A stretch of 32,360 bases of DNA from Clostridia bacterium (GTDB lineage Bacteria > Bacillota > Clostridia > TANB77 > CAG-508): assembly GCA_017937285.1 (NCBI GenBank), contig JAGBDU010000018.1, positions 1-32,360 on the forward strand. Reading direction: 5' to 3'. The notes beneath the pieces were generated by a model, which was not told where the DNA came from, did not search any database, and worked only from the letters and a program-made list of their open reading frames with translations. The translations under genes and the position numbers were made by a program. Shown here piece after piece: positions 24,579 to 32,342 of the stretch. Position 1 is the stretch's first letter; each line of letters begins with the position of its first letter.

Positions 24579-26627
24579 TTGGATAATCAGAAGAGCAATA
24601 ATACAAATCTTAGATACAATATTTTAATTGTTGCAGTATATATAATAGGATGTGTATTACTTATTCAGCTTTTTAATCTTCAAATAATAAATGGAGATGA
24701 ATATAGAGCTCAATCAAGTGCAAGACTTACAAGAGAAACTATAGTATATGCAGATAGAGGAGAAATACTTGATTGCAATGGAATGAAACTAGTTACTACA
24801 AGTACTGGTTATAGTTTAGATTTGTATAAAACAACATCAGATGATGCACAATTAAATAATAATATATTAAATATAATTCGCGTTTTAGAAGAAAATGGCG
24901 ATTCATATGTAGATAACTTAATATTGCAAGTTGAACCATTTGGATTTTCAACAGATAATCAAGAAACAATAAAAAAATGGAAAAAAAGTAATGGAATTGA
25001 TGAAAATTACGATGCAGAAAAATGTTTTTATTATTTTAAAGATAAGTATGAAATACAAAATGAAAACATTACAGAAGCAAGAAAAATTATGGCAATAAGA
25101 TATGAGATATCACAAAATGGATACAGCAATGTAAAACCAGTGGAAATAGCAAATAATATTAGCAAAAACGCAGTATTAAAATTTAGTGAAGAAAACAGTA
25201 ATTATTTTGGTATAGATATTGTTACAAAACCTGTTGTAACATACAATAACGGAACTCTTGCATCACATGTATTAGGATATTGTGGAAAAATAACACAATC
25301 AGAGCTAGAAAATGTTGGAGATGCATATAATAAAAATGAACTCATAGGAAAAACAGGTATACAATATGTTTTCGAAAAATATTTACGAGGTAAAAATGGC
25401 AAAAGACAAATTGACATGGATGTAAACGGAAACATAACTGGAGAATATATAACTGAAACTCCTATTGTCGGTTCAGATGTTGAGCTTACAATAGATGCTA
25501 AAGTTCAATCTGTTGCTGAACAAGCTTTAAAAGCAGATATAGAAAAAATTGCAAATGGTGGTTATGCAGAAAAAAGTGATGCAAAAGCTGGAGCAGTAGT
25601 TGTAATGAATACCAAAACAGGTGAAATATTAGCTTTAGCAAGTTATCCAGATTATGAACCTCAACTATTTGTAAATGGTATTAGCACAGAAAAATATAAT
25701 GAATATACAGCAAATCAAGCTTTATATAATAGAGCAATAAGTGGTACATATGCACCAGGATCTACGTTTAAAATGATTACAGCAATAGCAGGTCTAGAAA
25801 CAAACTCAATAAGTACCACAGAAAAAATAAATTGTACAGGAGTTTATCCGTATGCTCATAAACCAGTTTGTTGGTATTATACTTCATATAAAAGAGGACA
25901 TGGAGCTTTAGATGTTTCGCAAGCAATACAACATTCATGTAATTATTTTTTCTATGAAGTTGGTAATAAAATTGGAATAGATACACTTTCTAAATATTCT
26001 AACTATTTTGGATTAGGACGTAAAACAGGAATAGAGCTTCCAAGTGAATCATCAGGAAATATTGCAAATAAAGAAAAAGCTAAAAAGGAAAATAGAGAAT
26101 GGTATTTAGGAGAAACTTTATCTGCCGCAATAGGACAAAGCTACAATAATGTTACACCATTGCAAATGGCAAAATATATAAGCATTTTAGTTAATGGAGG
26201 ACATCAAGTAGATGTAACGATTGTAAAATCAATTATAAATTCCGATAAAAGCGAAGTATCTAGAGAAGAAATAAATAATCACGTAAACAATGTTTTAGGT
26301 ATTAAAGATGAAAATATAGAAGAAGATACATTTGAAGATGCCAATATAAAAGCTGTTTTGGAAGGAATGAAAAATGTAACAACAGAGTCTGGAGGAACAG
26401 CATATTCAATATTTAAAGATTCAAGTATACAAGTGGGAGGAAAAACAGGATCTGCGCAAGCAGGAAACAAAACACATGCATGGTTTGTTGGATTTGCTCC
26501 ATTTGATGATCCAGAGATAGCTGTTGTAGCAATAATTGAAAATGGAGCACATGGGGCATATGCAGCACAAGTTGCAAAAGATATATTTGATTCGTATTTT
26601 TTTGAGGATGAGGTTATAGATCAATAA
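24579..26627 (+). CDS. mrdA: penicillin-binding protein 2 (transpeptidase)
   Basis: A 682-residue class B PBP for elongation. One membrane helix (about residues 14-33), a dimerisation domain with VYADRGEILDCNG and FEKYLRGKNGK, and the transpeptidase domain with STFK (S395 nucleophile, K398), SCN (453-455) and KTG (622-624). The TTG at 24579 has GGAGG 5 bp upstream; ATG 24567 includes that site and is less likely. Gene order with mreBCD supports the PBP2/MrdA role rather than the division PBP. A MITE-like copy begins about 30 bp after the stop. Confidence 0.94.
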   Translation: MDNQKSNNTNLRYNILIVAVYIIGCVLLIQLFNLQIINGDEYRAQSSARLTRETIVYADRGEILDCNGMKLVTTSTGYSLDLYKTTSDDAQLNNNILNIIRVLEENGDSYVDNLILQVEPFGFSTDNQETIKKWKKSNGIDENYDAEKCFYYFKDKYEIQNENITEARKIMAIRYEISQNGYSNVKPVEIANNISKNAVLKFSEENSNYFGIDIVTKPVVTYNNGTLASHVLGYCGKITQSELENVGDAYNKNELIGKTGIQYVFEKYLRGKNGKRQIDMDVNGNITGEYITETPIVGSDVELTIDAKVQSVAEQALKADIEKIANGGYAEKSDAKAGAVVVMNTKTGEILALASYPDYEPQLFVNGISTEKYNEYTANQALYNRAISGTYAPGSTFKMITAIAGLETNSISTTEKINCTGVYPYAHKPVCWYYTSYKRGHGALDVSQAIQHSCNYFFYEVGNKIGIDTLSKYSNYFGLGRKTGIELPSESSGNIANKEKAKKENREWYLGETLSAAIGQSYNNVTPLQMAKYISILVNGGHQVDVTIVKSIINSDKSEVSREEINNHVNNVLGIKDENIEEDTFEDANIKAVLEGMKNVTTESGGTAYSIFKDSSIQVGGKTGSAQAGNKTHAWFVGFAPFDDPEIAVVAIIENGAHGAYAAQVAKDIFDSYFFEDEVIDQ

Positions 26628-26656
26628 ATTCTTGAGGAATAAAAAGATGTGCATGA

Positions 26657-26744
26657 AAAATAAGGTTGCCATTTACAGTCACTTTTTTATAATATAATCC
26701 CTTAGGAAGGGCTCACTTTTAGCTGTAAATTGTAACAAAATAAG
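26657..26744 (+). mobile_element. short MITE-like element with 8-bp target duplication
   Basis: A 72-bp element (26665-26736) with left end GTTGCCATTTACAG and right end CTGTAAATTGTAAC, an imperfect inverted pair. Its right 55 bp match the right end of the 6105-6327 copy. It is flanked by the perfect direct repeat AAAATAAG (26657-26664 and 26737-26744). It looks like an internal-deletion form of the same family. Confidence 0.82.
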
Positions 26745-26769
26745 AACTTTTTAAGGTTAGAATATGTTT

Positions 26770-26842
26770 TTTTAGGCTACTTTAAATAAATATAAGTAAG
26801 TAAACTTTATACGTACTTATATTCTTTTAAAGTAGCCTAAAA
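26770..26842 (+). repeat. long two-part palindrome
   Basis: Perfect 17-bp arms TTTTAGGCTACTTTAAA (26770-26786) and complement (26826-26842), plus an inner 9-bp ATATAAGTA/TACTTATAT stem (26790-26798 with 26814-26822). It has no T-run beyond either end, so it is not a standard terminator. The rest of the 343-bp gap 26628-26970 holds the MITE-like copy and AT-rich sequence. Confidence 0.8.
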
Positions 26843-26970
26843 TGTTATACCATTAACTTAATAGTATTAGGTACGTTTTTTATTATAGAGCATTTTAAAT
26901 AATGCATACCTATATCATTTAGAATATTCAATTTAAAGTACAAGAATTATAGGATTTTATTATAAAAAAA

Positions 26971-27321
26971 CTAAAATAATAAAGAAAACAAAGCTACTAA
27001 AAGAAGCATATCATTAACATGTTCTTTATATAAAAAAAATATTAACAACAATATCAAAACATCATCATTATACAATTGTATACCATAAATTTCAAACAAT
27101 GGTTTTTCAGATAAATGATTACGTTTTTCTTTAGATTTATTTGGTGTATTTGTATCCATAATATCATCAAAGTTATTGTCAGTAATATTATTATTTGTAG
27201 CATTAGTTTCTTTTTTATCATAAAAATTTGAAATAGGATTGATTTTATAACCAGGTGGAGGAATGTGCATATCAGATTTAGGATATCTATACATATTCAT
27301 TGTAGGAAAAAAATTATTCAT
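26971..27321 (-). CDS. small C-terminal membrane-anchored protein, unknown function
   Basis: A 116-residue protein that I do not recognise with a name. The first half is polar with a Pro-rich RYPKSDMHIPPPGYK and an Asn/Asp/Thr-rich stretch; the end is strongly hydrophobic (ILLLIFFLYKEHVNDMLLL and beyond), preceded by FEIYGIQLYNDDVL. Similar hydrophobic endings occur in conserved short clostridial proteins of unknown role (from memory, not searched). ATG 27321 overlaps the upstream gene stop as ATGAATAA, which suggests translational coupling; ATG 27339 in the same frame is possible but lies inside the upstream gene with no better site. Third gene of a leftward group of three. Confidence 0.7.
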   Translation of the reverse strand: MNNFFPTMNMYRYPKSDMHIPPPGYKINPISNFYDKKETNATNNNITDNNFDDIMDTNTPNKSKEKRNHLSEKPLFEIYGIQLYNDDVLILLLIFFLYKEHVNDMLLLVALFSLLF

Positions 27322-27712
27322 TTTTTGAAGTATCACCACCCATTGGATTCAATATTTCTAACACTTTTGCAAAATGTAAAAATTTTACATATTGATCAAT
27401 TTTTTCTTTTTTAGTTTCTCCAAGATATGGTTTTAAAGAAAGCAATAAATTTGATCTAGGGTCATCAGCATTATTATTTAAGGAATCCATTATAGTTTTA
27501 ATTTTTAAAATTGTATTAATATCAAATTCTGGTATTTTTTGAGAAGTATCTGAATTATTAGAATTTTCAGTATTATTAGAAGATTCAGATGAATTATTTG
27601 ATTCATTAGATGAAGAAAAATTGTTTAAAATATTCTTCAAATTATTAGACATATCTTTATCTTCTAAAATATTATTTAATTTTTGAAAAATATCATTCAT
27701 ATCTCCATCCAT
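27314..27712 (-). CDS. Asn/Ser-rich small protein, unknown function
   Basis: A 132-residue protein. It starts MDGDMNDIFQKLNNILEDK, has a low-complexity centre made of S, N, E and T (about residues 33-55), and a helical, mixed-charge C-terminal half with LLLSLKPYLGETKKEKIDQYVKFLHF-like sequence, resembling a helical protein-binding module. No catalytic motif is visible. GGAGG at 27728-27724 lies 11 nt upstream. It is the middle gene of the group and overlaps the next by 8 bp. Confidence 0.75.
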   Translation of the reverse strand: MDGDMNDIFQKLNNILEDKDMSNNLKNILNNFSSSNESNNSSESSNNTENSNNSDTSQKIPEFDINTILKIKTIMDSLNNNADDPRSNLLLSLKPYLGETKKEKIDQYVKFLHFAKVLEILNPMGGDTSKNE

Positions 27713-27731
27713 ATATCAAATAACCTCCATA

Positions 27732-27890
27732 TTATTTATTCATATTGTTTTTTAATTGCTCAATAATTTTTTTGTTGTCACCAGAACTTAATACTTGATT
27801 TAGTTGTTTAATACCATTTTCTAAGTCTTTCTTATCCATTTTAGATAACGTATTCATTAGTTTTGAAATATCCATATTATTATTATTCAT
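27732..27890 (-). CDS. 52-residue helical protein, unknown function
   Basis: A short gene starting at ATG 27890 with TGGAGGGCTT upstream. The product begins MNNNNMDISKLMNTLSKMDK and continues KDLENGIKQLNQVLSSGDNK; it is predicted to be mostly amphipathic helix, with no Cys and no signal peptide. It ends 20 bp before the next start, so it is the first gene of a leftward three-gene unit that diverges from spoIIE across 271 bp. The sigma factor for this unit is not clear from the upstream sequence. Confidence 0.75.
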   Translation of the reverse strand: MNNNNMDISKLMNTLSKMDKKDLENGIKQLNQVLSSGDNKKIIEQLKNNMNK

Positions 27891-28161
27891 AAGCCCTCCA
27901 TAAAAAAAGTATTTATTATAATATATGCAAAATAATTAAAATGTATATATAAAATTTTTCCTTAAATATTGTTTTTTATAGTATTTTGAGATAGAATATA
28001 AATCGTAATTTGTGTTATTAAAAAAAATAATAAGAAAAAAATATATAATATATCACAATATGTAAAAAACTTTTTAGTATTTATGTACGTAAAACGACAA
28101 ATATTTTAATTCAAATTGTGTAATATATATGCATAAATAAAAAAGGTAAGAGGTGGTAAGG

Positions 28162-30651
28162 ATGTTTCAAAATATATCAAATGATTTTAGCGAAAATAAA
28201 AATCATTGTCAGGATGTTAAATTTAATAGTGAAGAAATTTTTATATTATTAAAAAAGATATTTTCAAAACAAAATATTATTATATATATAATTTCTTTTA
28301 TGATTTCTATGGTGAGCTTTGGTGGAGATATTTCACTGGGACTTGCTCCATTTGGTTTAGCTATACTCGCTGCAACGGCTAGTGCAGGAATTCCAATTAC
28401 TGCAATTTATATTTTTACTCTTTTGGGTAGTTTTATCGGATTAGGAAAAGATATTACTGCTAGTTATTTTTTAACTAGTTTAGTATTTTTTGCAACTTTA
28501 TTTATATTAAAAACAAAAAAACAAAATAATGTAAATGAAAAAGTAAAATTAGGAAAAAATATAGTAATTTCGATTCTTGTTGTTAAAGTACTTCCAATGG
28601 TATTTACATCAATAAGTATATCAAATTTAATTTTTGCAATAATGTTATGTATAATAACCTATATTTTTTATAAAATATTTGCAAATGCAATAGACGTAAT
28701 ACATGAATATGGAGAGAAAAAAGTTTTTTCAATAGAAGAACTAATGGGAGCAAGTTTATTAATTGCAATAGCAATAACATCATTAGATTCAATAAGCATA
28801 TTTGGATACTCTTTAAAAAATGTATTATGCATTTTAATTGTTTTAATACTAGGATGGAAAAGTGGCATTTTGGTAGGTACAACAGGAGGAGTAACAATTG
28901 GTATAGTGCTAGGAATCATAGGAAATGAACCTCCAATAACTGTTGCAGCTTTTGCAATAGCAGGTATGCTTGCTGGTATATTTAGTAAAATTGGAAAAAT
29001 AGGAGTTATAATAGGATTTATAGCAGGAAATATTGTAATAACATATGTTTCTGACGGAAATATAGAGCCAATAATACTTTTTCAAGAAATTTTAATAGCT
29101 TCTCTTGGTTTATTATTAATTCCAAAAAAAGCAGAATTAGTAATGAATGAATTATTTGATAATTCGAGCTTGTTACCAGATATGAATAAAAGAACATTAG
29201 AAGAAAGTAAAGAAACTGTAAAAAAATTAAGTAATATATCAGAAACAATATCTGAAATTGCAAAAAGTTATGATGAAGTAGCTGCTACAGTTGTAGAAGA
29301 TAAAGAAAAACAAAAGGACAGTCTTGAAAATAAAAAAATATTTAAAAAAGAGCTAGAACATAATCTAGAAGGAATGGAAGATAACATTTTATATGAAGAT
29401 ATAAAACATTCTGAGGATATATTGGATGATATTTATAAGCATCTATCTAATAAAAATAAATTAACTAAAGAAATTTTGATTTTAATATTTGCAAAATATA
29501 ATAACTATATAATTGGAACAGAAACAGGAAATATTAATAAAAGTGTTGAAAAAGATATTTTAGATATGATTGAAGTTTTAAATAAATCATACAAACTAAG
29601 CCAGATAAATTTTGTATGGAAAAAGAAGATGGACGAAAAAAACAAAAATATGTCAGTACAATTACAAGGTGTATCTGAAGTAATTTCAGATTTAGCTGAA
29701 GATATAAAAGATGATAGAAAAGAGCTATATATTAATGAAAAAGAATTAATAAATAAATTATTAATTCAGAAAAATATAATTCCAACAGAAATTAAAATAA
29801 AGAAAAATGATTCAAATAGAAAAATTGTTAATATCTATACAAAAACTTGTGATGATGAAAATAATGTAGAATGTAATATTAAAAAAATAGAAAAAATACT
29901 AAATAAAGTATTAGGGGAGAAAATGATATTACAAAAACATAAATGCGGAATAAAAACAGGTGAAAATATATGTTCATATACTTTTATGTCAAATGATTTG
30001 TATAATTTAAAAGTAGGTATAGCAAGAGCCAAAAAACATAATTCTACTGTATCTGGTGATACTAGTTTACAAACTAAATTAAATGATGGAAAATATTTAC
30101 TTGCAATAAGTGATGGAATGGGTTCAGGACCAGAAGCAAGAAAGAGCAGCAAAATAGCTATAAAAATGTTAGAGCGAATGTTAAGCTCTGGATTTAAAAA
30201 AGATGTATCTATAAAAATGATTAATTCAACATTATCTGCAAATAATGATGAAGATATGTATGCAACTTTGGATATATTGATACTAGATTTATATCAAGGT
30301 AATATAGAGTTTATTAAGAATGGAGCTTGTCCAACATATATAAAAAGAAATAAGGAAGTAGAACTTATAAATTCAATAACACTACCTACTGGTATAGTAG
30401 ATAATATAGATTTAGTTGTATATGACAAAGATATAAAAAATGGTGATATTATAGTAATGTGTAGTGATGGTATAATAGAATCTAATTCAGAATATTTACA
30501 TAAAGATTTATGGCTAAAATATTTCTTAGAGGAAATTCAAACAGATGATGTTCAACAAATTGCAGATTTAATAATTAGCGAAGCTATAGATAACGATTAC
30601 GGAAAAGAAAAAGATGATATGACAGTAATTGTTGCAAAAATAAGTAAATAA
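28162..30651 (+). CDS. spoIIE: stage II sporulation protein E (SpoIIE phosphatase)
   Basis: An 829-residue SpoIIE, the membrane PP2C phosphatase that dephosphorylates SpoIIAA and so activates sigma-F in the forespore. About ten membrane helices cover residues 35-320, followed by a long helical linker and the PP2C domain (about 600-829) with metal motifs ISDGMGSGPEA (Asp near 650), VMCSDGIIE (Asp near 768) and DDMTVIV (near 818). ATG 28162 follows GAGGTGG; the GTG at 28153 overlaps that site. CGACAAAT at 28095 resembles a degenerate Spo0A box (TGTCGAA, 5 of 7 on the minus strand), which would fit control by Spo0A, but the match is weak. Its presence says the organism can sporulate. Confidence 0.95.
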   Translation: MFQNISNDFSENKNHCQDVKFNSEEIFILLKKIFSKQNIIIYIISFMISMVSFGGDISLGLAPFGLAILAATASAGIPITAIYIFTLLGSFIGLGKDITASYFLTSLVFFATLFILKTKKQNNVNEKVKLGKNIVISILVVKVLPMVFTSISISNLIFAIMLCIITYIFYKIFANAIDVIHEYGEKKVFSIEELMGASLLIAIAITSLDSISIFGYSLKNVLCILIVLILGWKSGILVGTTGGVTIGIVLGIIGNEPPITVAAFAIAGMLAGIFSKIGKIGVIIGFIAGNIVITYVSDGNIEPIILFQEILIASLGLLLIPKKAELVMNELFDNSSLLPDMNKRTLEESKETVKKLSNISETISEIAKSYDEVAATVVEDKEKQKDSLENKKIFKKELEHNLEGMEDNILYEDIKHSEDILDDIYKHLSNKNKLTKEILILIFAKYNNYIIGTETGNINKSVEKDILDMIEVLNKSYKLSQINFVWKKKMDEKNKNMSVQLQGVSEVISDLAEDIKDDRKELYINEKELINKLLIQKNIIPTEIKIKKNDSNRKIVNIYTKTCDDENNVECNIKKIEKILNKVLGEKMILQKHKCGIKTGENICSYTFMSNDLYNLKVGIARAKKHNSTVSGDTSLQTKLNDGKYLLAISDGMGSGPEARKSSKIAIKMLERMLSSGFKKDVSIKMINSTLSANNDEDMYATLDILILDLYQGNIEFIKNGACPTYIKRNKEVELINSITLPTGIVDNIDLVVYDKDIKNGDIIVMCSDGIIESNSEYLHKDLWLKYFLEEIQTDDVQQIADLIISEAIDNDYGKEKDDMTVIVAKISK

Positions 30652-30652
30652 C

Positions 30653-30696
30653 AAAAAATTGCATAATAAAATATTTTATTATTATGCAATTTTTTT
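30653..30696 (+). terminator. intrinsic terminator after spoIIE
   Basis: Stem AAAATTGCATAAT with its complement (about 30655-30667 and 30681-30693) followed by TTTTTTG. The surrounding A and T runs extend the stem. Confidence 0.88.
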
Positions 30697-30737
30697 GTTA
30701 TTTGCCTGTATTTTAGAATTAGGTGTTTGAAAGTATT

Positions 30738-30793
30738 GTTACAGTTCAGTGCGAAGAAACAGTCGTTCTAAAGGAATTATATTATAAAAAATT
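30738..30793 (+). mobile_element. partial MITE-like copy (single end)
   Basis: Begins GTTACAGTTCAGTGCG and reaches AATTATATTATAAAAAATT, matching the end of the other copies over about 55 bp in the opposite orientation to the copy at 15152. A partial flanking match (AAAGTATT before, CGAGTATT after) may be an eroded duplication. Confidence 0.65.
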
Positions 30794-30830
30794 ACGAGTA
30801 TTTTTTGAATAAAGAAATTTTTAGATTTAG

Positions 30831-30859
30831 TTTACTAAAAAAAAACATTATGTTATAAT
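30831..30859 (+). promoter_or_regulatory. promoter of the Ig-like protein gene
   Basis: TTTACT (30831-30836), 17 bp, TATAAT (30854-30859), about 30 bp upstream of the ATG. Confidence 0.65.
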
Positions 30860-30889
30860 AGATGAAAATGTAATGGAAAGGGGTATAGA

Positions 30890-31855
30890 ATGAATCAGAT
30901 TTTATCATTTGGTTATGCTGGAGAATCAGAAAAGCAAAGAAAAAAGGTAATTAAAACATTTTCATTTTTTATAATCATTTTTGCAATAATATTAATAATT
31001 GAAGGGATATTTGGATATAAAGAAGCTAAAGAAAAAAAAGTATATGTAGAGCGACCAGATATAGATATTATCAGAAATGGTGATATAACAATTTTAAAAG
31101 TAAATTCAGAAATTGGAATTGAAAAAGTAATATATTTTTGGAATAATGGAATTGAAAATATAGTTGAAAAAGATGGAGAGCAAAACTTTGAATTAGAAAT
31201 AGAGACGACAATAGGTACAAATGATTTAAATTTAGAAATTATTGATGCAGAAGGTAATTCAATAAAATATGATCCAGTAAAAATCTCTTATGAAAATCTT
31301 CCTGAAAATGAAGAAGATTGGCAAACAGCTATTTTAAAAGATAAAACAGAGCCTATAGTATCACTAGGGGCAATAAAAGGAAAAGTTACAATAAATGCTT
31401 CTGATAATGTAAGAATGTCATATGTAACATATAGTTGGAATGGAGAAGAAGAAACTAAAATTACAGGGTTATCAGAAGATGAAAAATCTTTAACTGCAGA
31501 AATAGATGCTTTAAAAGGCGATAACAAATTAATTGTAAAAGCATATGATAAGGCTGGAAATGTTGCAACTGTAGAAAAAGATGTACATGGAACAGATGGA
31601 CCTGAAATAAAAGTTAAAAGAGAAAATGATGAAATTGTAATAAATATTGATAATCAATTTGGAATAACTAAAATTTATTATAACTTTAATGGAGAAGAAA
31701 AAACAATTGAAAATATAAATGAAAAAACGTATGAAATTAAATTGCAACTTGTAGATGGTGAAAATTATGTAATTGTAGAAGCATATGAAAATAATGTTAA
31801 AAATGAGTATAGGGGAAAAACAACTAAAACACCAACTGCTACAAACAATAATTAA
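30890..31855 (+). CDS. membrane-anchored protein with three Ig-like repeats
   Basis: A 321-residue protein. A short cytoplasmic start with many K/R is followed by one membrane helix (about residues 25-42, FSFFIIIFAIILIIEGIFG); the rest would be outside. The outer part is three copies of an Ig-like beta domain at roughly 60-135, 150-235 and 240-310, each with a Y-x-W/F-N-G segment (YFWNNG, YSWNGEEE, YNFNGEE) followed by L-K/V-x-G-x-N-x-L/Y-x-V-x-A-Y/I-D/E-x-x-G/N-N. It ends in a Thr/Asn tail with no sortase motif. Such repeats bind sugars or proteins, but no partner is evident. GAAAGGGG precedes the ATG. It follows spoIIE after its terminator and has its own promoter, so it need not be sporulation-related. 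Confidence 0.8.
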   Translation: MNQILSFGYAGESEKQRKKVIKTFSFFIIIFAIILIIEGIFGYKEAKEKKVYVERPDIDIIRNGDITILKVNSEIGIEKVIYFWNNGIENIVEKDGEQNFELEIETTIGTNDLNLEIIDAEGNSIKYDPVKISYENLPENEEDWQTAILKDKTEPIVSLGAIKGKVTINASDNVRMSYVTYSWNGEEETKITGLSEDEKSLTAEIDALKGDNKLIVKAYDKAGNVATVEKDVHGTDGPEIKVKRENDEIVINIDNQFGITKIYYNFNGEEKTIENINEKTYEIKLQLVDGENYVIVEAYENNVKNEYRGKTTKTPTATNNN

Positions 31856-31871
31856 AAAGCAGATAAAAAAT

Positions 31872-31919
31872 AAGAATGAGGATACTAAAAAAGTAGCCTC
31901 ATTCTTGTTTTTTCTTTTT
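31872..31919. terminator. bidirectional intrinsic terminator
   Basis: Stem AAGAATGAGG/CCTCATTCTT (31872-31881 with 31897-31906). T-runs lie on both sides (GTTTTTTC on the plus strand; TTATTTTTTAT on the minus strand), so it serves both the Ig-like gene and the convergent small gene. Confidence 0.85.
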
Positions 31920-32040
31920 AGCAACATCCTCTGTTTCCACCGCAACAACAACATAAAATAAGAATTAAAACTATTATCCAAATGCAATCGTCACCAAAAC
32001 CAAAGCCGCATCCGCATCCACAATTTCTATTTTCTGGCAT
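31918..32040 (-). CDS. 40-residue Cys/Gly-rich small membrane protein
   Basis: A short gene with a strong GGGGGG-type ribosome binding site (32057-32050) 9 bp upstream of ATG 32040. The product has three parts: a Cys/Gly/Phe-rich start (MPENRNCGCGCGFGFGDDC), one hydrophobic helix (IWIIVLILIL), and a cysteine cluster CCCCGGNRGCC at the end, with 10 Cys in all. Very similar Cys/Gly-rich single-helix proteins are widespread in Clostridia and some have been labelled sporulation proteins (recalled, not searched). It lies close to spoIIE and converges on the Ig-like gene. CATACAAA about 20 bp upstream of the ribosome binding site resembles a sigma-E/K -10 box, but no matching -35 was found. Confidence 0.82.
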   Translation of the reverse strand: MPENRNCGCGCGFGFGDDCIWIIVLILILCCCCGGNRGCC

Positions 32041-32189
32041 ATTAAAATTCCCCCCTTTCAATTTCTTTTGTATGATATATATTATTCTAATTTGAAAAAA
32101 CTGTTACTATGTGGGGAAAAAATTATTGCTTAAGATTATTATAAGGTTAAAGTGATTAAATAGACTAGATTTCAGTGATTTAAAATTAG

Positions 32190-32225
32190 CCGTTCCAAGG
32201 AAATATAAATATAAAAAAATATTTA
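32190..32225 (+). mobile_element. possible degraded MITE-like end
   Basis: TAGCCGTTCCAAGGAAATAT followed by AAATATAAAAAAAT resembles the inner part of the MITE-like ends (AAGCCGTTCCAAAGGG then ATTATATTATAAAAAA). The outer GTTAC part is not recognisable. The match is short. Confidence 0.35.
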
Positions 32226-32244
32226 GTGATGAAGGATTCCTTAC

Positions 32245-32338
32245 ATAGCAAAGAACTTCTAAGTATACAGTCATGGCACTCCCATGGTCACACAAGGGCT
32301 CCTCCATATCCTGTATACCTAAGAAGTTCTATTGCTAT
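32245..32338 (+). repeat. long imperfect hairpin with GC-richer loop
   Basis: Arms 32245-32270 (ATAGCAAAGAACTTCTAAGT then ATACAG) and 32311-32338 are inverted with a few mismatches; the 40-nt loop is richer in G and C than the surroundings and holds a smaller stem CATGG/CCATG (32272-32286). It could be the middle of a larger insertion that continues off the window. The 320-bp end region 32041-32360 otherwise holds no gene that I can support. Confidence 0.7.
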
Positions 32339-32342
32339 TCCA

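Noticed and set aside
28089..28100. Spo0A box upstream of spoIIE
   Set aside because: Only 5 of 7 bases match the TGTCGAA consensus, so it is mentioned under spoIIE but not listed as a site.
31529..31987. 152-codon leftward frame over the Ig-like gene end and the Cys-rich gene
   Set aside because: It crosses a strong terminator and two better-supported genes, and its composition is that of an antisense shadow.
32107..32307. 66-codon leftward frame near the right edge
   Set aside because: It starts inside the hairpin loop, has no clear ribosome binding site and spans sequence that looks like insertion debris.
32245..32338. tRNA-like fold in the terminal hairpin
   Set aside because: It is one long hairpin without T-arm or anticodon-arm consensus.
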